From Planctomyces sp. (GTDB taxonomy: Bacteria > Planctomycetota > Planctomycetia > Planctomycetales > Planctomycetaceae), in contig SYJG01000008.1 of NCBI GenBank assembly GCA_005798445.1, positions 1 to 36,512 on the forward strand: 36,512 nt of DNA. The letters are read 5' to 3'. Shown here piece by piece: positions 26,571 through 35,616 of this stretch. Every line of letters starts with the position of its first letter. Position 1 is the first letter of the stretch. The notes below the pieces were generated by a model, which did no database searches, was not told the DNA's origin, and worked only from the letters and a program-made list of their open reading frames with translations. Position numbers and translations under genes: made by a program.

Positions 26571-27671
26571 CTAGGCCAGAGTCCCGTCGACAAAGGAGTT
26601 CGAGTCCGCCCACTGACCCATTTCTTCCTGGAACTTGACGCTCTTATCCACTTCCAATTGACCATCCGACGCCAGCTTGATCCCCACTCGCTCCAGCGGT
26701 CGCGGAGCCGGGCCTTCAAAGTTGATGCCGTTGATGTAGAAGCCCGAACCGTGGCACGGGCATTTGTATTTCTGCTCCCCTTCGAGCCAGTTCGGCGTGC
26801 AACCGAGATGCGTACAGACCGAAGCCAAGGCGTAAATCAGATTCTGCCCCTTGTACTGATCGGTATGCACGATCCAGACACCGCGAGCCGCCAGCCACTT
26901 CGTGCTGACTCCACCCAACGGATAATCGCTGGGCGGACCAATCTTGAATTTCGTCGGCGGCTCAACCAGCACGTTCGGGAACATGAAGCGAGCGAGATCG
27001 AGCAACCACAACAGCGACGTCGCCGCCATTGACGTAAACGCGAGCACCAACGGTGAGAAACAAATCACAAGCAAACTGCGTCGGCCAAGCTCGACGGTGA
27101 GCTTCTTATCTTTTGCTGCGGGAGGCTTGACCGGAATCGGCGGCAGCGTGGGCTTCACGGGAATCACCGGCGATGAGGCTGCAACCTCGGCAGCGGCTTT
27201 CTCGCCACGCACTGCCTTGAGCATCTCTTCGACGGAGGGCTTCGGAGCGCCGCTCGCGACCGCTGCCGCAGGCTTCGCAGCCGGAGAGGCAGTCGCGGCT
27301 GGTGCGTCGCCAGCCGGTGCTGCTGCACCTGTTTTGCCGGCGCGGATCGCGGCGAGAATATCGGACGTTCCGCTCGGCTTTGCAGCGGCCGGTTTCGGAG
27401 CCGCAGCCTTCGGGGCATCTGCCGCCGCCGGAGCCGCTGCTCCCTTCGCGCCTTGAGCGCGAATCGCTGCGAGGATGTCGCCGGTTGATCCGGGCTTCGC
27501 AGCCGGTGCGGGCTTGGCCGCAGGCGTCGGAGCAGACTCAGCGGGAGGCGTTGCCGCAGTCGCCGGAGCTTCCGCTGCCGGGGGTGCTGCAGGCGCGTCG
27601 CTGCTCGCCGCGGGTTTTGCAGCTCGGATCTTGGCGAGGATATCAGCCGTTGACAGTTTTGATTCAGACAT
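26571..27671 (-). CDS. Rieske iron-sulfur protein with an N-terminal motif array
   Basis: The C-terminal half is a Rieske subunit: one transmembrane helix (about 198-230), then the 2Fe-2S ligands in CTHLGC (286-291) and CPCHGSGF (304-311). It would take electrons from quinol at the cytochrome b site. The N-terminal 190 residues are unusual: an Ala/Pro/Lys-rich, probably disordered region holding four copies of a short motif, ADILAKIRA (9-17), GDILAAIRA (64-72), SDILAAIRA (103-111) and VEEMLKAVR (147-155). This region lies before the membrane helix and should be cytoplasmic. It is the first gene of the respiratory cluster. A similar array occurs in the unrelated protein at 30576-31250. Confidence 0.93.
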   Translation of the reverse strand: MSESKLSTADILAKIRAAKPAASSDAPAAPPAAEAPATAATPPAESAPTPAAKPAPAAKPGSTGDILAAIRAQGAKGAAAPAAADAPKAAAPKPAAAKPSGTSDILAAIRAGKTGAAAPAGDAPAATASPAAKPAAAVASGAPKPSVEEMLKAVRGEKAAAEVAASSPVIPVKPTLPPIPVKPPAAKDKKLTVELGRRSLLVICFSPLVLAFTSMAATSLLWLLDLARFMFPNVLVEPPTKFKIGPPSDYPLGGVSTKWLAARGVWIVHTDQYKGQNLIYALASVCTHLGCTPNWLEGEQKYKCPCHGSGFYINGINFEGPAPRPLERVGIKLASDGQLEVDKSVKFQEEMGQWADSNSFVDGTLA

Positions 27672-27863
27672 GACTCTTCACGCACTCAAAACGAACCGCG
27701 CACACTGGGCGCGGTTGAGGGGCGAGGTTAAGAGGGGGCGGATTCTGGCGACCGGGTCGCGCGCCGGCAACCTTTGTGAATCGCGACGACGCCAGATTTC
27801 CCAAACTCAGGACCGACCAAAAATCGACGTTCCCAGGCATGGGAACTCGGATGGCGAAGCACG
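27672..27863. promoter_or_regulatory. divergent intergenic region of the respiratory cluster
   Basis: This 192-bp gap separates the Rieske gene (minus) from the glutamate cyclase family gene (plus) and must contain the promoter of the respiratory cluster if that cluster is one operon. I see no convincing -35/-10 pair or operator. The only structure seen is the small palindrome at 27829-27846. Confidence 0.35.
27829..27846. repeat. short palindrome upstream of the glutamate cyclase family gene
   Basis: GTTCCCA and TGGGAAC flank the loop GGCA, 17 bases before the ATG at 27864. It resembles a single half-unit of the palindromic elements in this window. Confidence 0.5.
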
Positions 27864-28973
27864 ATGAACGTCGAGCAAAACCAACTCGATTCCCGCCGAA
27901 CTCCGCCGCAAATCGAGCCGGCGATGTCGGTGGCTCACGCCGAACTGCTCGACGAGTTCGAGCGATTCATTCACCGCGATCCGGCTCGACGCGGCCTCTG
28001 CGCCAGCGAACTGGACCAGTCCGGTCAACCAACGTCGCAGCGGCTCGGTGCCGGCCAACTCGCTGCCGCTGCCGCCGATCTCGCCCAGAACGCGCGGCGA
28101 GTCGCCATTGTCACCGGCTTTTTCATTCCGCACGCCCAGCCGCCGTGTGCCGAGACCGACGGACCACCCGGCAGCCTCTTCCTGGCTCATTGCCTGCGCG
28201 AACTCGGAGTTGATGCCGCGATCATCACCGACGGCCCGTGTGCTCCCGCCGTCCGAGCGGCCGCCGCCGGAATCGACTTCCCCGCCGATCGACTCTTCAT
28301 CGCCCCGCTGAAAGCGGAAACTTGGTGCGACGAGTTCTTGCAGTCCGAGTTTGCTCGCGGACTGACACATCTGGTCGCGATCGAACGAGTCGGGCCGAGC
28401 CACACTCGGGAGAGTGCGGAGCGGGGGGTGCGAAGTGCGGAGCCAGAAGAATGTGCAGCCAACTCGCCACTCTTCGACGTTGCTCCCGAACATCACAACC
28501 GCAGCCACAACATGCGCGGCGTTTGCATCGACGCACACACTGCTCCGCTGCATCTGCTGTTCGAGCGGCTGCCGACATTTCATCCGACCGCGCGAACGAT
28601 CGGCGTCGGCGACGGCGGCAACGAAATCGGTATGGGGGCGATCCCGTGGGCCGAATTGCGTCGCCGACTGACCGGCGAGCACGCAGGGCGAGTCCCGTGT
28701 CGCATCGCGTGCGACTTCAACATCGTCGCGGGCACCAGCAATTGGGGCGCGATGGCGCTCGCTGCGGGAGTCTGCCAGTTGCGAAATCGCCTCGACGTGT
28801 TGCAGCCTTGGACCCAAGAGAGGCATCGCGAGTGGCTGGAGCATCTCGTGGAGAACGGTCCCGCAGTCGACGGCGTCACCGGCCGCCGCGAAGCGACCGT
28901 CGATGGCTTACCGTTCTTGACGTACATCCAGCCGTGGGAGGGAATCCTCCGTAGGTCAGGCTATCCAGCCTGA
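27864..28973 (+). CDS. D-glutamate cyclase family protein (DUF4392)
   Basis: Members of this family include the vertebrate mitochondrial enzyme that converts D-glutamate to 5-oxo-D-proline. This protein has 369 residues with VAIVTGFFIPHAQPPCAETDG (about 80-100), GPSHT, HNMRG (215-219) and the diagnostic VGDGGNEIGMG (248-258), then ACDFNIVAGTSNWGA. A stretch at about 182-204, rich in Arg, Ser, Ala and Glu, replaces a usually different loop and is encoded by a tandem-like sequence (28409-28450). The last residues (RRSGYPA) and the stop codon come from the palindromic element at 28951-29031. It is convergent with the Mrp-type gene. The substrate in this organism is inferred. Confidence 0.87.
   Translation: MNVEQNQLDSRRTPPQIEPAMSVAHAELLDEFERFIHRDPARRGLCASELDQSGQPTSQRLGAGQLAAAAADLAQNARRVAIVTGFFIPHAQPPCAETDGPPGSLFLAHCLRELGVDAAIITDGPCAPAVRAAAAGIDFPADRLFIAPLKAETWCDEFLQSEFARGLTHLVAIERVGPSHTRESAERGVRSAEPEECAANSPLFDVAPEHHNRSHNMRGVCIDAHTAPLHLLFERLPTFHPTARTIGVGDGGNEIGMGAIPWAELRRRLTGEHAGRVPCRIACDFNIVAGTSNWGAMALAAGVCQLRNRLDVLQPWTQERHREWLEHLVENGPAVDGVTGRREATVDGLPFLTYIQPWEGILRRSGYPA
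28409..28450 (+). repeat. repeat-like insert within the glutamate cyclase family gene
   Basis: Near-repeats of AGTGCGGAG (at about 28413 and 28434) with purine-rich spacers are translated as ESAERGVRSAEPE. The G/A-rich composition differs from the flanking codons. It lies in a loop between the conserved GPSHT and HNMRG segments. Confidence 0.5.
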
Positions 28974-29027
28974 CCCGAACGCTTCACAGACACCGGTCCT
29001 CAATCGGTTCGGCCTGGAAAGGCTGAC

Positions 29028-29031
<4 letters not shown>
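28951..29031. repeat. palindromic element spanning two gene ends, family D
   Basis: GTAGGTCAGGCT at 28951 pairs with the imperfect GGCTGACCTAC ending at 29031; the left half is also a hairpin (GGTCAGGCT-ATCC-AGCCTGACC). The TGA stop of the glutamate cyclase family gene (28971-28973) lies in the left arm, and the TAG stop of the Mrp-type gene (29028-29030) lies in the right arm. Its loop resembles that of element A copy 3. Confidence 0.85.
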
Positions 29032-30077
<1,046 letters not shown>

Positions 30078-30164
30078 GGTCTCTTTGCTGGCAAGTTTCG
30101 AGGAAGGATTCGGAGGCTTTGAGTTGTAGCGGTCTCAACGGTGACGAACAACGAGCACCATCCA

Positions 30165-30542
30165 TTACTCAGGATTGGAGATGAGCCGTCGGCAAATTCG
30201 TGCGAGTTGTTCACCGGACGAATCACCGACCAGGACTTCGCGGACTCCGACGTCGCGCAGAGTCCACTCCAGATCAGCCGCCTCGGACGAACACAGCACG
30301 ATCACCGACGGGACTCGCGGTGGTGCGACCAGTTTGCTCAGCCATTGCAGGCATTCGGTCATGTCTTCCGGGAGGTCGATGACCAGGACATCGGCGATTG
30401 GCGGAAACGCGAAGGACGAGAGTTCGCTCAACGAGCGGCAGCCACGCACACGCACCGATTCGTTTCGGAACTGGCGCTGCAACTCAGACTCCCAGCGGGA
30501 CCGAGACTCGAAGACCACAATCGTCCGCACGGAGTTGGACAC
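30165..30542 (-). CDS. degenerate receiver-like protein
   Basis: A 125-residue protein with a receiver-like pattern: a first strand TIVVFESRS, a central ADVLVIDLPED with Asp56 at the phosphoacceptor position, PSVIVLCSS and a last strand VREVLVGD. The N-terminal acidic pair and the C-terminal Lys of true receivers are missing, so phosphorylation by a histidine kinase is unlikely. The start is a GTG at 30542 with only a weak upstream purine stretch. It lies 33 bp after the motif-array gene and before the Mrp-type gene, so it is probably co-transcribed with them. The role is unknown. Confidence 0.6.
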   Translation of the reverse strand: MSNSVRTIVVFESRSRWESELQRQFRNESVRVRGCRSLSELSSFAFPPIADVLVIDLPEDMTECLQWLSKLVAPPRVPSVIVLCSSEAADLEWTLRDVGVREVLVGDSSGEQLARICRRLISNPE

Positions 30543-30575
30543 GGCAGGCTCGTCGGCGATGAGAAAGCTCAGCCG

Positions 30576-31250
30576 CTACTTGTTGCCCTTGAACGCACCT
30601 TGCATGCGGATCAATTCGAGCGGCGACAGTTTCTTGCCATCCGCCGCTGCCGCCGGCTTCGGTGCTTCAACAGCCGGCGCGGGTGCGGCCTCCGCTGGAG
30701 CAGCCGCTTCAGTCTTCGTCGCTTGCTGCTGGCGGATCATCTCAATCGGCGACAACTTCTTGCCTTCACCACTGGCCGCTGGAGTTGGCGCGGCCGCCGC
30801 CCCACCCGCTTTGGCGGCACCCTGCTGACGAATCAAATCGAGCGGGCTGGGCTTCGCACCACCGGCTGCGGGTGCTGCTGCTGGCTTCGCACCGGCCGCA
30901 CCTTGCTGTCGGATCAAATCCAGAGGACTAGCCTTCTTTTCGGAAGCCGCTGCGGGCTTCGCCGCCGGAGCAGACTTGGCAGCGGGCGATTCCTTCGCCG
31001 GCTTCTCCTCGGCCTTCTTCTTCGGAGCCGGAGCATCCACCACTGTCAGGAATGCCGGATCAATGTCGTACCAGCCGATGTCCGCCGGGCCGTCGAACAG
31101 CACGAGTGCTCGGCAACTCATGTTGACCGTCTTCACGACGCCGGTCAGACCGTCGAATCGGCGAAGCTCCGGCACTCCGGATTTCACGACGACGTACTTG
31201 TCGGTGTACTGCTTCTTCAGCAACTCGGCTTGTTCAAATCGAGCAGACAT
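30576..31250 (-). CDS. hypothetical protein with a small N-terminal domain and a C-terminal motif array
   Basis: I do not recognise the family of this 224-residue protein. Residues 1-72 form a compact, probably beta-rich domain (KYVVVKSG, LTGVVKTVN, RALVLFDG, DIGWYDIDP) resembling a KOW/SH3-like fold. The rest is Ala/Pro/Lys-rich and low-complexity, with four copies of a short motif: SPLDLIRQQG (108-117), SPLDLIRQQG (135-144), SPIEMIRQQQ (167-176) and SPLELIRMQG (209-218). The array resembles in plan, and loosely in sequence, that of the Rieske N-terminus. No signal peptide is seen, so it should be cytoplasmic. Confidence 0.75.
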   Translation of the reverse strand: MSARFEQAELLKKQYTDKYVVVKSGVPELRRFDGLTGVVKTVNMSCRALVLFDGPADIGWYDIDPAFLTVVDAPAPKKKAEEKPAKESPAAKSAPAAKPAAASEKKASPLDLIRQQGAAGAKPAAAPAAGGAKPSPLDLIRQQGAAKAGGAAAAPTPAASGEGKKLSPIEMIRQQQATKTEAAAPAEAAPAPAVEAPKPAAAADGKKLSPLELIRMQGAFKGNK

Positions 31251-31342
31251 GGCGGTGCAGCGGTCTCTTGAAAGGACAGTGGAAAATCAAAGGGCCGGAT
31301 AATACTGAGGCCTCTGGCGGATGAAAACCAATCCTAAGAAAT

Positions 31343-31465
31343 CCCAAGTTCCAAAACCCAATGTCCAAGGAAATTTCAAACTCCAAATCTCAAGGTCTCA
31401 TGGCGGCGTCAATTTTGGACTTTGAGATTTGAGATTTCCTTGGACATTGAAGCTTGGGACTTGGA
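31343..31465. repeat. long AT-rich palindromic element, family H
   Basis: Arms of about 45 bases share ATGTCCAAGGAAAT and ATCTCAA blocks in opposite orientation, at about 31343-31393 and 31422-31465. It lies in the 234-bp gap between the motif-array gene and the TPR gene, and is far more AT-rich than its surroundings. Confidence 0.8.
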
Positions 31466-31484
31466 CATTCGCGGCCTGGCCGCG

Positions 31485-32303
31485 CTACGGCTTTGGCTTC
31501 TCGGCCAGCCGCTCGTAATGCACGCGAGCGACGTGCCACATGTAATTTGGGCCGTAGCTGGCCGTGCGTCCCCAGCGGTTGGCGGTCGCGGCTCGGAAGT
31601 GCGGCAACGCCTCCTTCGGACGTTTGTAGGCGTCGTGCCACAAGCCGAGATACAGCTCGATGTAAAATAGTCGTTGCTCGCGGACGTTCTGGGGCAGTTT
31701 GGCATCGACCGACTTCAGCAGATCGTCCGGCGTGAGCTCGTCCTCGAACAGCCGATAAATCGTCGGCATCGGTTCGCGGTCATCCTTTTTGTACTTGAGC
31801 AGTCCGGCTCGTGCTTTTTCGGTGCCCAGCGTTGGAGCTTGAGCGATGTACTTCCACAAGCCAGCTTCGCGATCCACATCGTCGGTGACGAAAAACTTGT
31901 CGAACTGCTTGGCCGATTTCTGTGGCTGTTCGGCGTAGAAATATGCGATGCCCAGTCGCCAATGAGAAGCGTCGAGCGTCGGGTTCAACTCGCTCATGCG
32001 TTCGTAGTCGCGAACCGACTTGGCGAATTCTCCTCGAAAAAAGAGCACATCTCCTCGCTTGGAAAGCAGCGACACGCTGTCGGGCGTTGCTTCGAGCTTT
32101 TTGGACACGTCGGCCAGATCGTCGTCCCATTGCTTACGCAACTTGGCTTGTTCATCGGCACTGAGCGGATGCTGGCGAGCATCGCTGCTGTCAACTTTCG
32201 GCTCATCGGCAGTCACCGCCGGCGTGTGTGCGAGATGTCCGAGGACAACCAACAGAATGATCGTGGCTGGCACCCTCCAAAAAATAGTCCTGCGTTTGGT
32301 CAT
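31485..32303 (-). CDS. exported TPR-repeat protein
   Basis: A 272-residue protein with an N-terminal signal peptide (basic start then a hydrophobic stretch at about 13-32) and helical repeats of the TPR type: VSLLSKRGDVLFFRGEFAKS, ASHWRLGIAYFYAEQPQKSA and a C-terminal FYIELYLGLWHDAYKRPKEA with ALPHFRAA. TPR proteins bind other proteins. The likely location is periplasmic. No lipobox is obvious. It lies 27 bp after the ZIP transporter gene, so the two are probably co-transcribed. The partner is unknown. Confidence 0.8.
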   Translation of the reverse strand: MTKRRTIFWRVPATIILLVVLGHLAHTPAVTADEPKVDSSDARQHPLSADEQAKLRKQWDDDLADVSKKLEATPDSVSLLSKRGDVLFFRGEFAKSVRDYERMSELNPTLDASHWRLGIAYFYAEQPQKSAKQFDKFFVTDDVDREAGLWKYIAQAPTLGTEKARAGLLKYKKDDREPMPTIYRLFEDELTPDDLLKSVDAKLPQNVREQRLFYIELYLGLWHDAYKRPKEALPHFRAATANRWGRTASYGPNYMWHVARVHYERLAEKPKP

Positions 32304-32330
32304 TGATCTTGCTCCCTGATTGGCAACGAG

Positions 32331-33287
32331 TCAGATTTCGATCTGGATCACGGAACCCAGTTGGCGAACAGGTGGGAGTTCGCGCGAGTGTCTTGGCTCA
32401 ATGAAAACCAGCCCCCCAGCAATCAGAACTCCCGCCAACAGCGCCAGCGACAATTGCAGACGGTCGTGATGGTGAAATTGGATTTCCGGCAGCAAGTCGC
32501 TGAGCGAGATGCAGAGAAAGACTCCTGCCGAGACGGCCAGCGCGGCTCCCAGGAAAGTGTCGTTCGCGGGCAGCACGCTTTCTACGGCGAAGAACAAAAT
32601 CACTCCGATGGGGCACATCGCCGCGAAAGCCAGGTTCGCCGCCATCCTGGAACGGCGCGACCAACCCGACGAGGCCATCAACGTCGTGATCGACATCGCA
32701 TCCAACGGCTTGTGCAGCGCGATCGCCATAAACGTCGCGACCCCCGCAACCCAAGTCGTCCCTCCCAGCGACATCTCGGTCTGGACACTCGCGGCCAGCG
32801 CCATACCGTCGATCAACGTGTGAACCGTCAGGCCGAAGCCGATCCCCACCCAGCTCAGCTTGTGAGCAGAGGGCGGTTCATTTCCGTGGCCCGCGTGGCC
32901 GTGCGTCCCATCGTGATCGTGATGATGGCCGTGATCGTGGACGAGGCAGCCAGAATGCTCGCTCTCGGCGTTGGTGCCCGGAGCTTGCGCATCGTCCGGT
33001 TCAAGCGATGCGTGCTGGTGGAAGTGAAACGCACGGATCAGGAAGAACATTCCCAGCAGGCCCGCCATCAACCAGCCGGCGGTGGCGTGAACGTCGTAGT
33101 TCAGCTTCTCGGTCGCATGCGGCCACAGGTGAAAAACACCAACCCCCAACATCAATCCGGCCACAAAACTCATCAGCAGGTGCAACGCCCGATGCGTGAA
33201 TCGCATCATCGCCGGAGCCAACCCGCCGGCCAGCGACGCCGCCATGATGAGCACGGAAAAAAACGCCAAGTGAAAAACCAGAGCCAT
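32331..33287 (-). CDS. ZIP family metal transporter
   Basis: ZIP proteins move zinc or other divalent metals into the cytoplasm. From the ATG at 33287 the protein has 318 residues and about eight helices. The metal-binding helices carry VHTLIDGMALAASVQ (helix IV) and IALHKPLDAMS (helix V), the family signature. A cytoplasmic loop between helices III and IV is very His/Asp-rich (HDHGHHHDHDGTHGHAGHG), typical of ZIP regulatory loops. The ATG at 33287 is preferred because the upstream frame has no hydrophobic or conserved sequence. The transported metal is not determined. Confidence 0.9.
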   Translation of the reverse strand: MALVFHLAFFSVLIMAASLAGGLAPAMMRFTHRALHLLMSFVAGLMLGVGVFHLWPHATEKLNYDVHATAGWLMAGLLGMFFLIRAFHFHQHASLEPDDAQAPGTNAESEHSGCLVHDHGHHHDHDGTHGHAGHGNEPPSAHKLSWVGIGFGLTVHTLIDGMALAASVQTEMSLGGTTWVAGVATFMAIALHKPLDAMSITTLMASSGWSRRSRMAANLAFAAMCPIGVILFFAVESVLPANDTFLGAALAVSAGVFLCISLSDLLPEIQFHHHDRLQLSLALLAGVLIAGGLVFIEPRHSRELPPVRQLGSVIQIEI

Positions 33288-33411
33288 CGTCGCCTCGCAC
33301 GCCCTGCAAAAGCGGCGCATCTTCCGGGGCAACACGCTCGATTTCCAGCGACCTCACGAATTTACCGTCGGTCAGCCTCGAAAACCTGATCGACGAGGAC
33401 ACGGCAATTGC

Positions 33412-34389
33412 TCACTGGCAGATCACTTCCTCGATGATGTCATAGGTGGTCACCGGAACTTGTTCCGTGACAGTCTTCGCGACCATCTTGGTCACCGGAA
33501 CTCGAATCTCGCTCGTGACGACGTGCGGCACTCGTTCCGTGTAAGTTTCTTTCTGCTCGCGGGGCACCGATTTCATCTCGGTCACATCGTGTGAGCGAGT
33601 TTGGAGTTTCCTCACATGGACCGTCTCTGGGACAGCACGTGTGCGAGTTTCAGTACGATAATCGGTTTGCTGCACCAAGCGAGTCGTCGTGGCTGGCCGA
33701 GCGACAGCCACGTCGTATTCGTAGGTCTGCTCGACGATTTGACGGACTGTCACCGGAACGGCAACTTGCTTCTCGCAACCGCCAACCACCGTGGCCTTCG
33801 CCTTCACTCCACCGCGATCCGAGACCTCTCCCCTGCGGACAAGTTCACCGCCGGTCACTACGGTTTGCAACTCGGTCCCAGGGACATAACGAGCGATTCG
33901 CCGAGTCCCCACGCGAGTTTCCATCTGGACATTTTGCACGGTGACGTTCTGCCGAACGGTTCGCACGACTGGTACCTGCACCGTGTATTCTTCGGTGCGG
34001 AGCCGAGTCTCCGGAACCAGAACCGTTTGTTCGGTCGTGATCCGTTTGGTTTCGGGGACTTGGTCATAAACCGTGACGGCTCGTTCGCGGACTTCAACGC
34101 GGTACTCGACCGACTGCGACTGCCGAGTCTCCAGCGTCGTGGTCGGCACCATGATGGTTTTCGTCACGGTTTGATACGTTGTGCGCGGCACGACTCGTTG
34201 CACCTTCCGCAGTTGGGGTGCCGCGACGACCGGAACCTCGCACTGCACTTGCACGGGAACAGCCTGGGGACAGTTTTCGACGGGCGCGGAATCCAACACG
34301 ATGAAACTGGGGAATCCGTGCTCGTCTGAATAGACGGTCGTGCCAAAGGCCAAACTGGGAATCAACGCGAGTGCAATCAAACGCTTCAT
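33412..34389 (-). CDS. secreted Val/Thr/Arg/Glu-rich protein, YTV-like
   Basis: A 325-residue exported protein with a signal peptide directly after the chosen ATG at 34389 (KRLIALALIPSLAFG). AGGAG lies six bases before this ATG, which decides it over upstream starts. The mature part is built of many short beta-prone segments ending in a VP, such as EEYTVQVPVVRTV, TVYDQVPETKRITTE and ETYTERVPHVVTSEIR. Alternating Val, Thr, Arg and Glu dominate. The style resembles the YTV proteins reported in planctomycete cell walls. Two cysteines lie near the middle and C-terminus. A structural envelope role is inferred. Confidence 0.7.
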   Translation of the reverse strand: MKRLIALALIPSLAFGTTVYSDEHGFPSFIVLDSAPVENCPQAVPVQVQCEVPVVAAPQLRKVQRVVPRTTYQTVTKTIMVPTTTLETRQSQSVEYRVEVRERAVTVYDQVPETKRITTEQTVLVPETRLRTEEYTVQVPVVRTVRQNVTVQNVQMETRVGTRRIARYVPGTELQTVVTGGELVRRGEVSDRGGVKAKATVVGGCEKQVAVPVTVRQIVEQTYEYDVAVARPATTTRLVQQTDYRTETRTRAVPETVHVRKLQTRSHDVTEMKSVPREQKETYTERVPHVVTSEIRVPVTKMVAKTVTEQVPVTTYDIIEEVICQ

Positions 34390-34499
34390 AGCCATCTCCT
34401 GGGAGTCAAACATTTGGGGAGCGAATCAGGGGTGCCAGCTTCGTAAAATCGACGCAGTCTTCGCATTTATCCTATTTAGACATCAACAACAGAGTGACC
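34390..34499. promoter_or_regulatory. divergent AT-rich intergenic region
   Basis: The 110-bp gap between the divergent YTV-like and Ldh-family genes contains an AT-rich block at 34464-34481 (TTTATCCTATTTAG) that could hold promoters for either side. No clear -35/-10 pair is seen, so this is only a location. Confidence 0.3.
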
Positions 34500-35561
34500 A
34501 TGACAATGAATAAAGTCCAGTATTCCCCGGAAAAACTCACAAAATTTGTGGTCGACCTTTTTCGGGCCGCTGGTGTTGGAGAGTCCGAAGCGACCGAGGT
34601 CGCCACCAGTTTGGTGGAGTCCAACCTGCGCGGCCACGAGTCGCACGGCGTGCTCCGCGTGGGAGATTATCTCGCCGCCCTGCGAACCGGCGAACTGTGT
34701 GGTGGGGTCGAGTGGCAGGTGCAGACAGAGACCCCCGCTGTTCTAGTGGCCGACGGCCGACGCGGTTTCGGGCAGGTTTTGGCTCGCAGATTGGTCGTCG
34801 CACTGGTGGAGAAGTGTCGGCCTCTTGGCATCGCGTGTGGCACTCTGAAAAACTGCGGCCACGTTGGCCGGTTGGCGGAATGGGTGGAGCTGGCTGCTCG
34901 ACTCGGCTTCGCGGCCATGATGACCGTGAATGACAACGGCGTGCTGAAGTGTGTCGCTCCGCCCGGAGGACTTGAGGCGCGGATCAGCACGAATCCACTC
35001 GGCCTTGCGGTGCCGACGAGTGGCGAACCACTGGTGCTCGACCTTTCGACCAGCGTCGTGGCAAACGGCAAAGTCAAAGCCAAGTTGTTGGCGGGCGAGC
35101 CCTGCCCTTCCGGCTGGTTGCAAGATGCCAGTGGAAATCCCACGACCGATCCGGCCGCTCGGTTCAGCGAAAACCCCGGTACGTTGCTCCCGTTGGGCGG
35201 CGAAGCTCACGGCTACAAGGGCTTCGGCTTGGGACTGTTGTTGGACGTGCTGGTGGGGGGATTGTCGGGAGGCTGGTGCCCGCCGGCAGATCCCTCCGAG
35301 ACCGGGACCAACAACGTGTTGTTGGTCGTGTGGGACCCCGCGCGATTCGCTGGCACGTCGCACTTCCTGGGTGAAGCGGACAAGCTGATCCAGTACGTTC
35401 GCTCGACACCGCGCAAGCCGGGTGTCGAATCCATAACGCTACCTGGCGATCGCAGTGCGGCGATCCGTCACGAGCGAATCGCGAGCGGGATTCCGCTCGA
35501 CGCCGGAACGTGGACAATGTTGTGCGGCGCGGCGAAGGAACTGGGGGTTGCGCTGCCGTGA
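34500..35561 (+). CDS. Ldh family NAD(P)-dependent oxidoreductase
   Basis: The malate/L-lactate/ureidoglycolate dehydrogenase family reduces or oxidises 2-hydroxy acids with NAD(P). The 353-residue protein has the family cores ESHGVLRVGDYLAAL (about 47-61), the active-site region NCGHVGRLAEW (His near 121), ISTNPLGLAVPTSGEPLVLDLSTS and HGYKGFGLGLLLDVLVGGLSG. The ATG at 34500 is used; GTG 34494 and ATG 34506 are alternatives, and no strong ribosome binding site distinguishes them. The substrate cannot be told from sequence. It is followed after 55 bp by eutB, though a metabolic link is not evident. Confidence 0.88.
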   Translation: MTMNKVQYSPEKLTKFVVDLFRAAGVGESEATEVATSLVESNLRGHESHGVLRVGDYLAALRTGELCGGVEWQVQTETPAVLVADGRRGFGQVLARRLVVALVEKCRPLGIACGTLKNCGHVGRLAEWVELAARLGFAAMMTVNDNGVLKCVAPPGGLEARISTNPLGLAVPTSGEPLVLDLSTSVVANGKVKAKLLAGEPCPSGWLQDASGNPTTDPAARFSENPGTLLPLGGEAHGYKGFGLGLLLDVLVGGLSGGWCPPADPSETGTNNVLLVVWDPARFAGTSHFLGEADKLIQYVRSTPRKPGVESITLPGDRSAAIRHERIASGIPLDAGTWTMLCGAAKELGVALP

Positions 35562-35578
35562 CGAACAATCGAAATCAT

Positions 35579-35602
35579 CCCCACCGGGCTTGACCCGGTG
35601 GC
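35579..35602. repeat. solitary half of a family B palindrome
   Basis: CCACCGGG-CTTGA-CCCGGTGG is a single hairpin identical in plan to the left half of family B (7335-7440, 12022-12128). There is no second half. It ends 15 bases before the ATG of eutB, so it lies in the leader and could overlap or mask the ribosome binding site. Confidence 0.75.
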
Positions 35603-35616
35603 ATGGAGTTCCATTC

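Noticed and set aside
30165-30542. Functional two-component response regulator
   Set aside because: The N-terminal acidic pair and the conserved Lys are missing, and no histidine kinase or output domain is nearby.
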